From Paraburkholderia aspalathi (lineage in GTDB: Bacteria; Pseudomonadota; Gammaproteobacteria; Burkholderiales; Burkholderiaceae): DNA of 64,000 nt. The stretch covers positions 224,437 to 288,436 of the forward strand of contig NZ_FPBH01000008.1 in NCBI RefSeq assembly GCF_900116445.1, written 5' to 3'. Shown piece after piece: positions 36,170 through 45,728 of this stretch (its first letter is position 1; every line of letters starts with the position of its first letter). The notes under the pieces are model-generated. The model had not been told where the DNA came from, made no database searches, and worked only from the letters and a program-made list of their open reading frames with translations. Position numbers and translations under genes: made by a program.

Positions 36170-37357
36170 ATGTCGAACACATCAAGCCTGCGCCCATCGT
36201 GGGCCACTCGCATCACGGCACTTCTGCTGCTGGCCGCATCGGCACTAACGACAACAACAACGGCCATCGCCGCGCCACCTTCGGGCGATCCGATCCTGAT
36301 AGGCGTCAGCGGCCCGCTGACCGGCCAGAACGCGCAGTACGGCGCGCAATGGAAAGCTGGTTTCGATCTTGCCTTGGATGAGATCAACAGCCACAACGGC
36401 ATCAACGGGCGTCCGCTGAACTACGTCTTCGAAGACAGCCAGAGCGACCCACGCCAATCCATCACGATCGCGCAGAAATTCGTCAACGACCCGCGCATCC
36501 TGATCGAACTCGGCGACTTCTCGAGTCCCGCTTCGATGGCGGCGTCGCCGATTTATCAGCATGCGGGCCTCGTGCAACTCGGTTTCACCAACTCGCATCC
36601 TGACTTCACCAAAGGCGGCGACTACATCTGGAGCCCGTCGGTCAGCCAGGCCGACGCGCAGCCGTTGCTTGCCGACCTCGCCGTGAAAACGCTCGGCCTC
36701 AAGCGCATCGCCGTGCTCTATCTGAACACCGATTGGGGACGCACCAGCAAGGACGTCTTCGTCAAAGCCGCCAATGAACGCGGCGCGCAAGTCGTTGCGG
36801 CCGAAGGCTATCAGTCGGCCGAGAAGGATTTCCGCGCGACGCTGGTGCGCGTGAGCGCTGCGAATCCGGATGGCATCGTGCTGATCTCGTACTACTCCGA
36901 CGGCGCGCAGATCGCCCGCCAGGCGAGAACGAGCGGCATCAACCTGCCGATTGCTGCGGCCAGTTCCGTGTATTCGCCGAAATTCCTCGAACTCGGCGGT
37001 GAGGCCGTCAATGGCGTGGCGACGAACACCAGCTTCTTCCCCGGTGAATCCGGGCCTGAAGTGCAAAGCTTCGTTAAACGCTTCGAGGCGAAATACCACC
37101 GCGAGCCGGACGCGTTCAACGCGTATGCGTATGACGCCGTCATCATCGCCGCCTATGCGCTGCGCGCCGGCGGTCCTGACCGCAAGGCCGTGCGCGACGC
37201 GCTGCCGAAGCTGCACGACATTCCGAGCGTCGTGTTCGGCAAGGCCAATTTTGATCCGGCGACGCGTCGTGTGATCGGCGTGAAAAACATCAACGTGGTG
37301 GTGAAGAACGATAAGTGGACGTTGCTTGAGAGTAAGGCGACGGTTGCGCAGAAGTAG
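36170..37357 (+). CDS. Branched-chain amino acid-type ABC transporter binding protein
   Basis: A 395-residue periplasmic receptor of the LivJ-like type 1 fold. It has a signal peptide (ITALLLLAASALTTTTTAIA) and then PILIGVSGPLTGQNAQYGAQWKAG, NGRPLNYVFEDSQSDP, GLVQLGFTNSHPDFTKGGDYIWS, LGLKRIAVLYLNTDWGR and DAFNAYAYDAVIIAAYAL, all standard for this family. ATG at 36170 has TGGAG eight bases before it. No permease or ATPase gene is adjacent, so it is an orphan receptor. Ligand may be an amino acid, amide or aromatic acid. Confidence 0.9.
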   Translation: MSNTSSLRPSWATRITALLLLAASALTTTTTAIAAPPSGDPILIGVSGPLTGQNAQYGAQWKAGFDLALDEINSHNGINGRPLNYVFEDSQSDPRQSITIAQKFVNDPRILIELGDFSSPASMAASPIYQHAGLVQLGFTNSHPDFTKGGDYIWSPSVSQADAQPLLADLAVKTLGLKRIAVLYLNTDWGRTSKDVFVKAANERGAQVVAAEGYQSAEKDFRATLVRVSAANPDGIVLISYYSDGAQIARQARTSGINLPIAAASSVYSPKFLELGGEAVNGVATNTSFFPGESGPEVQSFVKRFEAKYHREPDAFNAYAYDAVIIAAYALRAGGPDRKAVRDALPKLHDIPSVVFGKANFDPATRRVIGVKNINVVVKNDKWTLLESKATVAQK

Positions 37358-37414
37358 GCGTTCCGCTAGCGGTCTTGCTCTCCGAACATTCACAACATTC
37401 ACGACTTTTGCGCC

Positions 37415-38230
37415 ATGAGCCTTTTACTCGACCACATTGTGATTCGCGTCCACGATCTGACGCAGACCATTGAAAACTTCACTGCGCTCGGTTTCACCGT
37501 GCAGCAAGGCGGCACCCATGCCGATGGCGTGACGCATAACGCGCTGATCGGTTTCGCCGACGGCAGTTACATCGAGCTGATCGCTTTCTTGCAAGCGGCG
37601 CCGCAGCGTCGCTGGTGGGATGTGGGGCAGCGTCACGGTGATGGATTTGTTGATTACGCGTTGCTGCCGTCGAGCGTGGGCGCAGTAATCGATGCCGCTC
37701 ATGGACGAGGTCTGCTATACGACGGTCCGCAGGCAGGTGGGCGTGTGCGTCCGGATGGCGCGCGGCTCGAGTGGCAGACCGGCCGGCCGCAAACCAGCGA
37801 CTTGCCGTTCCTGTGCGGGGATATCACGCCGCGTCATCTGCGTGTCGCTGAGGGCGCGGTGCGTGAACATAAGAACGGCGTGCGAGGGGTGGCGAGTTTG
37901 ACGGTCGCTGTGAATGATCTGACGGCGAGTTTGCAGCGGTATCGGGCGTTGCTCGGTATCGGTGAAGGGGAGACGCGGACGGTGGCTTTGGCGGGGCTGG
38001 GGGCGGTGTCGGCGACGGTGTCGATTGGTGATACGTCCGTTGTGTTGCTGAGCCCCGTGCACGTCGATGCCGCGAGCGTTACCGCCGAGGGCGCGGCGTT
38101 GCGCCGGCAATTGGCCACGCGTGGGGAAGGGGTGTTTGGTGTTGCTTTGCGCGCTGATGGTCAAGCACAGCCGCAGGTGCTCGACCGTGATCGCACGCAT
38201 GGCGCGTGGTTCGAGATCACTGCGGGGTGA
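37415..38230 (+). CDS. VOC-fold (glyoxalase-like domain) protein
   Basis: A 271-residue protein with a PF13468-type glyoxalase-like N-terminal domain (LLLDHIVIRVHDLTQTIENFTALGFTVQQGGTHADGVTHNALIGF, GSYIELIAFL) and a second, weaker VOC module after ~residue 155 (VASLTVAVNDLTASLQRYRALLGI). Family members bind metal ions and act as dioxygenases, isomerases or lyases; the reaction here cannot be named. It follows the binding-protein gene by 57 bases and may share its transcript. Confidence 0.82.
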   Translation: MSLLLDHIVIRVHDLTQTIENFTALGFTVQQGGTHADGVTHNALIGFADGSYIELIAFLQAAPQRRWWDVGQRHGDGFVDYALLPSSVGAVIDAAHGRGLLYDGPQAGGRVRPDGARLEWQTGRPQTSDLPFLCGDITPRHLRVAEGAVREHKNGVRGVASLTVAVNDLTASLQRYRALLGIGEGETRTVALAGLGAVSATVSIGDTSVVLLSPVHVDAASVTAEGAALRRQLATRGEGVFGVALRADGQAQPQVLDRDRTHGAWFEITAG

Positions 38231-38302
38231 GGGGAATTGCTTTTCGGCGCGCAGCGCTTGGTAAGTTAAGTGGATCAAGCAGTTGGCGCTGTTGTGGGGT
38301 TG

Positions 38303-38337
38303 TTATCCACAGGCTTGCGAACATTTTCTGTGGACAA
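38303..38337 (+). repeat. 35-nt DnaA-box palindromic element, copy 3
   Basis: TTATCCACA (38303-38311) and TGTGGACAA (38329-38337), 17-base centre GGCTTGCGAACATTTTC. It lies between the convergent VOC and FUSC genes. Confidence 0.85.
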
Positions 38338-38398
38338 GTTCACAACAGCTGCTGGCTCTGAATACCGTGGGCAAACAAAATCCGAATACCATCGCCGC

Positions 38399-40315
38399 TT
38401 AGGCGCTCCCATTCCTAAGCGCCCAATTGAACACGCTCCGCGTTCTGGTGGCCGGCTGTGTCAACCGATCAAACAACTGGGCGACGGCGCCATCGAGTTG
38501 AGCGAGCGCTGGTGCCTTTGCCGGATCGACATCAACGGCAGCAGTCATCGGCACGGGTCCTTCCAACTCGTCACGTGTAGTCACTGCTACGCCACCGTTG
38601 TACCTGGCGATCAACGAGTCCAGCCGCGCAACGATCGATTCCACATGCGCAGCGCTGATATTCGCCGCATGGAGCGACACATCTTCCGACGACGTGACCC
38701 GCCGCGAAGGATCACTCAGCACTCGAGCCCAATGCAAGCAACACAGCAGCGAACCGGTGGCAAGTTCAACGCCGGGATTCCACACCACCACTCGCTGTGT
38801 CTGCAGTGGTTTCAACGCGATCCGTAGATCATGCCAGGTACGATCGAGCTTGCGCATGACCGACGCCGTCTCGGACGCTTGAGCGGTCGAGCCAGCTAGT
38901 CTCACTACTTCGCGCAGTGCGCCAAGCACTGCTCCAAGCCTCGTCTCGACGTGCCGGGTCGCCGCAAGCGGCATCATCAAAATCGCGACCGCAAACGACA
39001 CGAGGCAACCGACCAGCACTTCTTCGATCCGCAACTCGACCAGCGGTCCCATTGCGAAGCCCAACTCGCCGTAAACGAGCCCGACGAGCACGGTAATGAA
39101 AAACACCCCCGGCGCATACGCACTCAGGATGTAGTAAGCCCATCCGAATACGCACAGGATCATCGTGGCCACGAGCAACACGGACGAGTCGTGCAGCGGC
39201 GCGACGAGCAACACGCTGACTAACGCGCCCGCCAGCGTTCCGGCGAGGCGCTGTGCGCCGCGGTAGATCGTGTCAGCGCGTGATCGCGTGCCGAGAAACA
39301 CCACAAACGTCGTGATGACCGCCCAGAACCAGCGCTCGGGAGACAGCGAGTGGCCGATCAGCATCGCGAGAAAGGCAGCGGTCGTGGCGCGCGTGGCGGG
39401 CAGCCAGCAGAGTTTGGCGCGCAAATCGGCAAGCCATGACGCGGCGGACCGAGCACTCGTAGCGCCAGCCGGTGAAGGCGAAGCGCCGCGCACATGGCCT
39501 TGATGCGCAATTTCCTTGAGCCGCACAACCGCGTGATGCAGCATGTCGGCGCGTGCATGAGCGCCGCCGTGCGCCGGCGCTGAAGCAAACGCATGCTGTC
39601 CCGCCGCCACTTCCACTTCGACGATTCGCTCGCGAATCGTCTCGGCATCGGGCGGATTCAGCAACGTCAGTTGTTCTTCAAGCGAGAGCGCGGCTTCGTT
39701 CAGTGCTGACAGATTCGCCGCGTTTGGCGCGGCGAGTACACGCGAGGCGCGCAACGTCACCGTATGAATGGCAAGCCGGAAGCTGGCAGCCGCATGCATC
39801 GGCACGATCACGCGGCCGACGAGCGTGACCATCAGCGGACCGAACGCGGACAGCAAGAGCGACTGCACAAGATGCAGGGCAGAAGGATGCAGATACAGCC
39901 CAAGATAGAAGCACACCACGCCCAGCATCGCGCAACCCAGCGCACGCGGACCGCAGGCCTGGACCAGCATGCCAACGAACATCACGACCAGGAAGCCCGC
40001 ATCCCCAGCGAGCGGATAACGGCTCAGCACGCTCGCTGCGGCAAAGCACGCGCAGGCGCAGAGATAAAGACTGAACAGTGTGCCGAACCACGCAGGCCGC
40101 CGCGCATCGCGCACGAACAGCGGCGCCACCATCGCAAAGAGGATGCCGGGCGCGGCGAGGGTAATCGGCTGGTGATGAAAGACGGTCCACGCGATGCTGG
40201 CAATGCCGGTGAGCAGGCAGGCAAGCGCAACGCGCAGCGCGGTATGGAGACGCACGAGTCCCGGGTCCGCAACCAGCAGGCGGTCGGCAACGCGTGAAAA
40301 CGCGGCAGCAATCAT
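38399..40315 (-). CDS. FUSC-family membrane protein (YccC/aromatic acid exporter type)
   Basis: A 638-residue protein with an N-terminal block of membrane helices (LHTALRVALACLLTGIASIAWTVFH, LYLCACACFAAASVLSRYPL) and a second block (~330-460) that contains the FUSC-like core (WFWAVITTFVVFLGTRSRADTIYRGAQRLAGTLAGALVSVLL). It resembles the pump of the operon at 21.7-23.8 kb in layout only and has no HlyD or DUF1656 partner, so it may act alone or with components elsewhere. Efflux of aromatic acids is a family-based guess. Confidence 0.87.
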   Translation of the reverse strand: MIAAAFSRVADRLLVADPGLVRLHTALRVALACLLTGIASIAWTVFHHQPITLAAPGILFAMVAPLFVRDARRPAWFGTLFSLYLCACACFAAASVLSRYPLAGDAGFLVVMFVGMLVQACGPRALGCAMLGVVCFYLGLYLHPSALHLVQSLLLSAFGPLMVTLVGRVIVPMHAAASFRLAIHTVTLRASRVLAAPNAANLSALNEAALSLEEQLTLLNPPDAETIRERIVEVEVAAGQHAFASAPAHGGAHARADMLHHAVVRLKEIAHQGHVRGASPSPAGATSARSAASWLADLRAKLCWLPATRATTAAFLAMLIGHSLSPERWFWAVITTFVVFLGTRSRADTIYRGAQRLAGTLAGALVSVLLVAPLHDSSVLLVATMILCVFGWAYYILSAYAPGVFFITVLVGLVYGELGFAMGPLVELRIEEVLVGCLVSFAVAILMMPLAATRHVETRLGAVLGALREVVRLAGSTAQASETASVMRKLDRTWHDLRIALKPLQTQRVVVWNPGVELATGSLLCCLHWARVLSDPSRRVTSSEDVSLHAANISAAHVESIVARLDSLIARYNGGVAVTTRDELEGPVPMTAAVDVDPAKAPALAQLDGAVAQLFDRLTQPATRTRSVFNWALRNGSA

Positions 40316-40599
40316 GATCGATGATATCCAGGCTAAATGGCCGCCACCGGCTTTTGGCCGATTGCGACAGGGCGGGCGTGCGAGCCCGCCACCTTCGTAT
40401 CGTCGAATAGGGCTGCCGTGCCGGGATCACCGGCTGGAAACCCCGTCCGACGACGGGCGATAACACTCGAACAGGCATGCCGGACGCGCTGCAAAGGGTG
40501 GCGCAGCGCATCCGGCGGGTTCGGGTTTTCCCGGATGATACCGGGTCAAAAATGCGGTTGTCGAATTTTTTGCGGCGGCGCAGCAGTGCTGGAGCGTAA

Positions 40600-41424
40600 T
40601 CAGGTCGCGTCGTGGAAAATCACCCCGAGCGTGTGCCGGTGGCCCGAGCGCAGGCGGCTCACGCCGTGCCGCAGATTCACCCGATACACGCCGCGTGTGC
40701 CCTGCACCGGCCGGTGATGGACCGCAAACACCACCGCGTCGCCCTTGCCGAGCGGCACGACTTCCGTGCGTGTCTGCATCCGCGGACGCTGCTCCGTCAT
40801 GACGAACTCACCGCCCGTGAAATCCTGGCCTGGCTCCGAGAGCAGAATCGCGACCTGAAGCGGGAACACGTGCTCGCCGTATAGATCCTGATGCAGGCAG
40901 TTGAAGTCGTCCTTGGCGTATTGAAGAATCAGGGGCGTTGGACGCAGCTGGCCGGCGGCGTGACAGCGCTCGATAAATTCGCCGTGGGCGGCCGGATAGC
41001 GGACATCGATATTCATCGCCTCGTTCCAGCGATTCGCGACCGGCGCGAGGCGCGGATAGAGCTCGGCGCGCAAGTCGGCGACCAACGGCGGCAGCGGATA
41101 CGCAAAGTACTTGTACTCACCACGACCGAAACCATGCCGTGCCATCACGACGCGGCTTCGGTACAGATCGTCGCGCGGATAGTTTGCGCTCAGCGCATCG
41201 CATTCCTGCGCACTGAGCAGATTGCGCAGCATCGCACAGCCATATCCGTTCAGTTCTTCTTCGACATCGAACCAGTCGATCGCGTCGACGCGCTGCGTGA
41301 GCGGGCTGGTGACCTTGTCCGCCTTCAGTGCTGCCGTGTGTTTCCGCTTGGGCTCGAACCCCAGCTCCAGTTCCAACTCCGGCGAGTGCGACTGCGAGTG
41401 AAGAGCCTTCGCGACCGTATTCAT
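40600..41424 (-). CDS. 2-oxoglutarate/Fe(II)-dependent oxygenase
   Basis: A 274-residue dioxygenase of the prolyl-hydroxylase-like superfamily. Iron ligands are H and D in CLHQDLYGEHVFPLQ and the distal His in RHGVSRL; the 2OG-binding Arg is in SGHRHTLGV. YPRDDLYRSRVVMARHGFGRGEYKYF is a conserved stretch of this bacterial subfamily. The second ATG (41424) was chosen because GGAGA sits six bases before it and directly abuts the first ATG (41430). Substrate unknown. It is divergent from the hydratase-like gene. Confidence 0.85.
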   Translation of the reverse strand: MNTVAKALHSQSHSPELELELGFEPKRKHTAALKADKVTSPLTQRVDAIDWFDVEEELNGYGCAMLRNLLSAQECDALSANYPRDDLYRSRVVMARHGFGRGEYKYFAYPLPPLVADLRAELYPRLAPVANRWNEAMNIDVRYPAAHGEFIERCHAAGQLRPTPLILQYAKDDFNCLHQDLYGEHVFPLQVAILLSEPGQDFTGGEFVMTEQRPRMQTRTEVVPLGKGDAVVFAVHHRPVQGTRGVYRVNLRHGVSRLRSGHRHTLGVIFHDAT

Positions 41425-41651
41425 GAGCATTCTCCGTAAGTCGATTCATCAAACGATGACCGAGTGTAAGCACACGCTCACGGCTATGCACTCCGACTCT
41501 TGCTCTCCAATTCCCGTATCGTTATGGCGGCGCTCGAACCTTGCCCCGCAGCTTCGGAGGTATCGAAAATGCAATCCTCGCGAAACCTGATGCGAAGTTC
41601 GTAGTAAAACCTTATCTGGCCCACCAAACAGCGTGTTCGGAGACTTTGCCT

Positions 41652-42494
41652 ATGTCCGCCGCCCCAGAGAACCTCGATAGCTGGCTCGACAAAGAGGTCG
41701 TGATTGAGGACGACATCACCGCCTTTCCGCTGACGGCAATGGCCGCCACCCTGGACCGGGAAGAAAGCGGCGATACGGTGCCACCACTCTGGCACTGGCT
41801 GTACTTCCTGCCGGTCGCGCCGCTGTCGGATGCCGGTCCGGATGGTCATCCGAAGCGCGGCGACTTTCTGCCGCCGGTGCCGTTGCCGCGCCGCATGTGG
41901 GCCGGTGGCCGGCTGACGTTCCATGCGCCGCTCAAAATCGGCGAGCATGCGAGACGCACGTCGACCATCGCCAATATCGAAGACAAGACCGGCCGCTCGG
42001 GCCGTCTCGTGTTCGTGACGGTGCAGCACACGATTGAAGTTGGCGGTGAACTGAAGCTCGAAGAAGAGCACGACATTGTCTATCGCGATGCGCCGCAAGA
42101 GGGCGCCCGACCACCGCAAGCGGCACTCGCCCCCGAGGGCGAAACGTGGAGCCGTGCGATCGATGCGGACGCCGTGATGCTGTTCCGTTACTCCGCGCTG
42201 ACCTTCAATAGTCACCGCATTCACTACGACTACCCGTATGTGACCGAGGTGGAGGGCTATCCCGGGCTGATCGTGCATGGTCCGCTGATTGCGACGCTGC
42301 TGGTCGATCTGGTACGCCGTGAACAACCGGACGCGGTGGTGCAAAGCTTCGCGTACAAGGCGCTGCGGCCTACCTTTTCTGGTCAGGCTTTCACGGTATG
42401 CGGCAAACTTTCCGCCGACGGTAGGACCGTTGATCTGTGGGCCAAAGACCATGAAGGTTATCTGACGATGCGCGGTACGGCCGCGCTTGAGTAG
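41652..42494 (+). CDS. MaoC/HTD2-like acyl-CoA hydratase (mesaconyl-C4-CoA hydratase type)
   Basis: A 280-residue double hot-dog protein. The N-terminal half (LPPVPLPRRMWAGGRLTFHAPLKIGEHARRTSTI) and the hydratase half (RYSALTFNSHRIHYDYPYVTEVEGYPGLIVHGPL, with the N-x-H-x-I-H-Y dehydratase motif) match the FAS1-like/HTD2 dehydratase group that includes mesaconyl-C4-CoA hydratase. It hydrates an unsaturated dicarboxylic or short-chain acyl-CoA. ATG at 41652 follows GGAGA at eight bases. It precedes the pipecolate/aminoadipate genes by ~280 bases, and a role in that pathway is possible but unproven. Confidence 0.85.
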   Translation: MSAAPENLDSWLDKEVVIEDDITAFPLTAMAATLDREESGDTVPPLWHWLYFLPVAPLSDAGPDGHPKRGDFLPPVPLPRRMWAGGRLTFHAPLKIGEHARRTSTIANIEDKTGRSGRLVFVTVQHTIEVGGELKLEEEHDIVYRDAPQEGARPPQAALAPEGETWSRAIDADAVMLFRYSALTFNSHRIHYDYPYVTEVEGYPGLIVHGPLIATLLVDLVRREQPDAVVQSFAYKALRPTFSGQAFTVCGKLSADGRTVDLWAKDHEGYLTMRGTAALE

Positions 42495-42730
42495 GCAACC
42501 GGGATCAAAGCCAAAGCGAACGGGGACTGCTGGGGCGCGACAAGAATATTTCCAATAAGAAACGAACCGCATCTGCCGAAGCGCCGCTAACCTGCCGCCA
42601 ATCACCCGCGAACCAGCCCGTACAGGCTGGCCCCCGCGCCCGTCAATCAACCCCAGCAAGCCCGCTCGCATGCCCGGGCACACCGCTCTGGGGCAAATAC
42701 CCTTGCCGCCACAAAATCCCGCGTGTATAG

Positions 42731-42762
42731 TTTCCGAACTTACTCTTGTTTCGCATCGGAAA
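42731..42762. promoter_or_regulatory. Inverted repeat before the aminoadipate semialdehyde dehydrogenase gene
   Basis: TTTCCGA (42731-42737) and TCGGAAA (42756-42762) form a 7-base inverted pair with an 18-base centre, ending 14 bases before the ATG. The position suits a repressor site for the lysine-catabolic genes. No regulator gene is adjacent. Confidence 0.35.
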
Positions 42763-42776
42763 TTAAAGGGATTCTC

Positions 42777-44276
42777 ATGGACGCTTCCACCATCCTCGCC
42801 GACCTCGGCATCGCCCACGCGGCGCAAGCCGGCGACATCGCGGTTCATTCGCCGATTACCGGCGAACTCATTGGCCGTGTGGCCAGCAACACGGTGGCGG
42901 AAGTCGACGCGGCCCTCGCCAATGCGAAAGAGGCGTACACCGCCTGGCGCAACGTTCCGGCGCCGCGCCGCGGCGAACTGGTGCGCCTGCTCGGCAATCG
43001 TCTGCGTGAAAAGAAGCACGCACTTGGCAGCATCATCACGCTCGAAACCGGCAAGATCCTGCAGGAAGGCTTGGGCGAAGTGCAGGAAATGATCGACATC
43101 TGCGACTTCGCGGTCGGTCTGTCGCGCCAGTTGTACGGTCTGACAATCGCCTCGGAACGCCCGGGCCATCGTATGGCTGAAACCTGGCATCCCATGGGTA
43201 CGTGCGTCGTGATCTCGGCGTTCAACTTCCCGGCCGCAGTGTGGTCGTGGAATGCGGCGCTGGCGCTGGTGTGCGGCAATGCGGTGATCTGGAAGCCGTC
43301 GGAAAAGACGCCGTTGACCGCGCTTGCCGTCAACCAGATCCTCAGCGAAGCATTGAAGGAATTCGGCGACGCGCCGGCCGGCCTGACCGCGCTGATCAAC
43401 GGTGGCCGCGATGTCGGCGCGAAACTGGTGGCCGATCCGCGTGCATCGATCGTCAGCGCGACGGGCAGCACGGAAATGGGCCGCACGGTCGGCGTTGAAG
43501 TGGCGAAGCGCTTCGGTCGCTCGCTGCTCGAACTCGGCGGCAACAACGCGGGCATCGTCGCGCAAACGGCAGATCACGAACTCGCAATGCGCGGCATCCT
43601 GTTCTCGGCCGTGGGTACGGCGGGGCAGCGTTGCACGTCGCTGCGGCGCCTGTTCGTGCACGAGAGCGTGTACGACAAGACCATCGAACGTCTGAAGCAG
43701 TTGTACAGCAAGGTGCCGATCGGCAACCCGCTCGAAAAGGGCACGTTGATGGGGCCGCTGATCGACAAGCAATCGTACGCACGCATGCAGGAAGCGCTGC
43801 AGCAGGCTACGGCCGAAGGCGGCAAGGTGTTCGGCGGAGAGCGCGTCGAGGTGAAGGGCCATGAAGGCGGGTACTACGTGCGTCCGGCGATCGTCGAAAT
43901 GCCGTCGCAAACGGCGGTGGTGCTGAAAGAAACCTTCGCCCCGATTCTCTACGTGCTGCGCTATTCGGATTTCGCGGATGCGGTCGAGGCGAACAATGCA
44001 GCGGTGCACGGTTTGTCGTCGTGCGTGTTCACGACCGATCTGCGCGAAGCTGAACGTTTCCTGTCCGACTCGGGCAGCGACTGCGGCATCGCTAATGTGA
44101 ACATCGGACCGAGCGGCGCGGAAATCGGCGGCGCGTTCGGTGGCGAGAAGGAAACCGGCGGCGGTCGTGAGTCGGGTTCGGATGCGTGGAAGGCCTACAT
44201 GCGCCGCGCGACCAACACGGTCAACTACTCGTCGGCGTTGCCGCTCGCGCAGGGCATCGACTTCAATATCGACTGA
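42777..44276 (+). CDS. amaB: Alpha-aminoadipic semialdehyde / piperidine-6-carboxylate dehydrogenase (ALDH7 type)
   Basis: A 499-residue ALDH of the antiquitin class, converting alpha-aminoadipate semialdehyde to alpha-aminoadipate with NAD+. ALDH7 marks are EMIDICDFAVGLSRQLYGLTIASERPGHRM, NFPAAVWSWNAALAL, the base in LLELGGNNAGIV, the catalytic Cys in GTAGQRCTSLRR, and NIGPSGAEIGGAFGGEKETGGGRESGSDAWK. Next come a pipecolate-type oxidase and an aminoadipate-type aminotransferase, which together form a D-lysine/L-pipecolate branch of lysine degradation as in Pseudomonas. ATG at 42777 has AAAGGG before it. Confidence 0.92.
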   Translation: MDASTILADLGIAHAAQAGDIAVHSPITGELIGRVASNTVAEVDAALANAKEAYTAWRNVPAPRRGELVRLLGNRLREKKHALGSIITLETGKILQEGLGEVQEMIDICDFAVGLSRQLYGLTIASERPGHRMAETWHPMGTCVVISAFNFPAAVWSWNAALALVCGNAVIWKPSEKTPLTALAVNQILSEALKEFGDAPAGLTALINGGRDVGAKLVADPRASIVSATGSTEMGRTVGVEVAKRFGRSLLELGGNNAGIVAQTADHELAMRGILFSAVGTAGQRCTSLRRLFVHESVYDKTIERLKQLYSKVPIGNPLEKGTLMGPLIDKQSYARMQEALQQATAEGGKVFGGERVEVKGHEGGYYVRPAIVEMPSQTAVVLKETFAPILYVLRYSDFADAVEANNAAVHGLSSCVFTTDLREAERFLSDSGSDCGIANVNIGPSGAEIGGAFGGEKETGGGRESGSDAWKAYMRRATNTVNYSSALPLAQGIDFNID

Positions 44277-44432
44277 TCCCGCCAGTAGCACTACAGCGAT
44301 AAAGCAATCGATCAGTAGAGCGTTCAGCAGAAAGCAGCGGCGCATTCATGCGCCGCTGTTCACAACTTCTTTCAGCAATTCGTTTGCGCCGCCCGCCGTT
44401 TCAGAGCGGCCACGCTACTCGTGGAGTAAGAC

Positions 44433-45605
44433 GTGAGTTCCAAAGTCGTGATCGTCGGCGGTGGGGTGCTCGGCAGCTCGGTTGCGTATTTTCTGCAGCT
44501 TAATGATCCGTCGGTCAGCGTGACGGTGATCGAACGTGATCCGACGTATGCGCGTTCGTCGTCGGCATTATCGGCTGCATCCATTCGCCAGCAATTTTCT
44601 ACACCGCTTTCCATTCAGATGTCGCTATTCGGCATCGAATTTCTGCGCTCGATCGGCGAGCGGCTCGAAATCGACGGCACGAAGCCCTCGATCGATCTGC
44701 ACGAAGGCGGCTATCTGTTTCTCGCTACGCCCGCCGGTGAGGCGACTCTGCGTGAGAATCACGCGCTGCAAAAGCGGCTTGGCGCCGATATCAGTTTGCT
44801 CGACAAAGACGCATTGCAAGCGCGCTTTCCCTGGCTCAATACCGAAGACCTCGTTGCCGGCGCCTACGGCGAAAGTGGTGAAGGCTGGTTCGACGGTTAC
44901 GGCCTCGTGCAGGCACTGCGCAAGAAAGCGCAGGCGCTCGGCGCGCGCTACATTGCCGCCGACGTCACCGCGCTGCATCGCGACGGCAAACACGTGACGC
45001 AAGTGCAAACCGCGGATGGCGAGGTCTACGCCTGCGATTTCGTAGTGAATGCAGCGGGCGCCTGGTCGCGCAAGGTTGCACAGATGGCCGGCATCGATCT
45101 TCCGGTGTTCGCACGGCGCCGCAGTATTTTCAATGTCACGTCGCCTGCGCGACTCGAACACTGTCCTTTGCTGATCGATCCTAGTGGCGTGTATTTCCGG
45201 CCTGAGGGCAACTCGTTCATTTGCGGTACATCGCCGTCAGCGGATAACGATCCCGACGATTTGCCGCTCGACGAAGTCGATCACGCACTATTCGACGACG
45301 TGATCTGGCCGACGCTCGCGCATCGCGTACCGCAATTCGAGGCGCTGCGCGTGCAGAACTGCTGGTCCGGCTACTACGAATACAACGTGCTCGATCAGAA
45401 CGCAATCATCGGCTACCACCCGGACGTCGATAACTGCATTTTTGCCAATGGCTTTAGCGGGCATGGTTTGCAACAAGGCCCGGCAACCGGCCGCGGCATC
45501 AGCGAATTGATTCTGCATGGCCGCTATACGACGCTCGATCTCGGTTCGCTGAGTTTCACGCGTGTGCTCGAAAACCGGCCGATCGTCGAGAAGAACGTGG
45601 TTTAG
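44433..45605 (+). CDS. amaA: FAD-dependent oxidoreductase, probable L-pipecolate oxidase
   Basis: A 390-residue DAO-family flavoprotein with an N-terminal dinucleotide motif VVIVGGGVLGSSVAYFL and family stretches SAASIRQQFSTPLSIQMS, GWFDGYGLVQALRKKA, VVNAAGAWSRKVAQMAG and FANGFSGHGLQQGPATGRGISEL. It resembles the FOXRED1/AmaA group. Placed between aminoadipate semialdehyde dehydrogenase and an aminotransferase, it most likely oxidises L-pipecolate to piperideine-6-carboxylate. The start is GTG at 44433 with a GGAG seven bases upstream. The substrate is inferred from context. Confidence 0.8.
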   Translation: MSSKVVIVGGGVLGSSVAYFLQLNDPSVSVTVIERDPTYARSSSALSAASIRQQFSTPLSIQMSLFGIEFLRSIGERLEIDGTKPSIDLHEGGYLFLATPAGEATLRENHALQKRLGADISLLDKDALQARFPWLNTEDLVAGAYGESGEGWFDGYGLVQALRKKAQALGARYIAADVTALHRDGKHVTQVQTADGEVYACDFVVNAAGAWSRKVAQMAGIDLPVFARRRSIFNVTSPARLEHCPLLIDPSGVYFRPEGNSFICGTSPSADNDPDDLPLDEVDHALFDDVIWPTLAHRVPQFEALRVQNCWSGYYEYNVLDQNAIIGYHPDVDNCIFANGFSGHGLQQGPATGRGISELILHGRYTTLDLGSLSFTRVLENRPIVEKNVV

Positions 45606-45728
45606 CCCGCGCGTTCGAGGTGATGCGGAAAACGCAATACGTAGTGCGTAGATATCGTTTGCCGCCCACCCGGACCATGGCCACAATCGACGCGGATCTT
45701 CCATCGATAAGATAAACGGCCCGTCACC

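Noticed and set aside
41484..44345. A very long (953-codon) minus-strand open frame
   Set aside because: It runs antisense to the hydratase and aminoadipate semialdehyde dehydrogenase genes, which have clear family motifs; its product is Arg/His-rich with no motif. Such mirrors are common in high-GC DNA.
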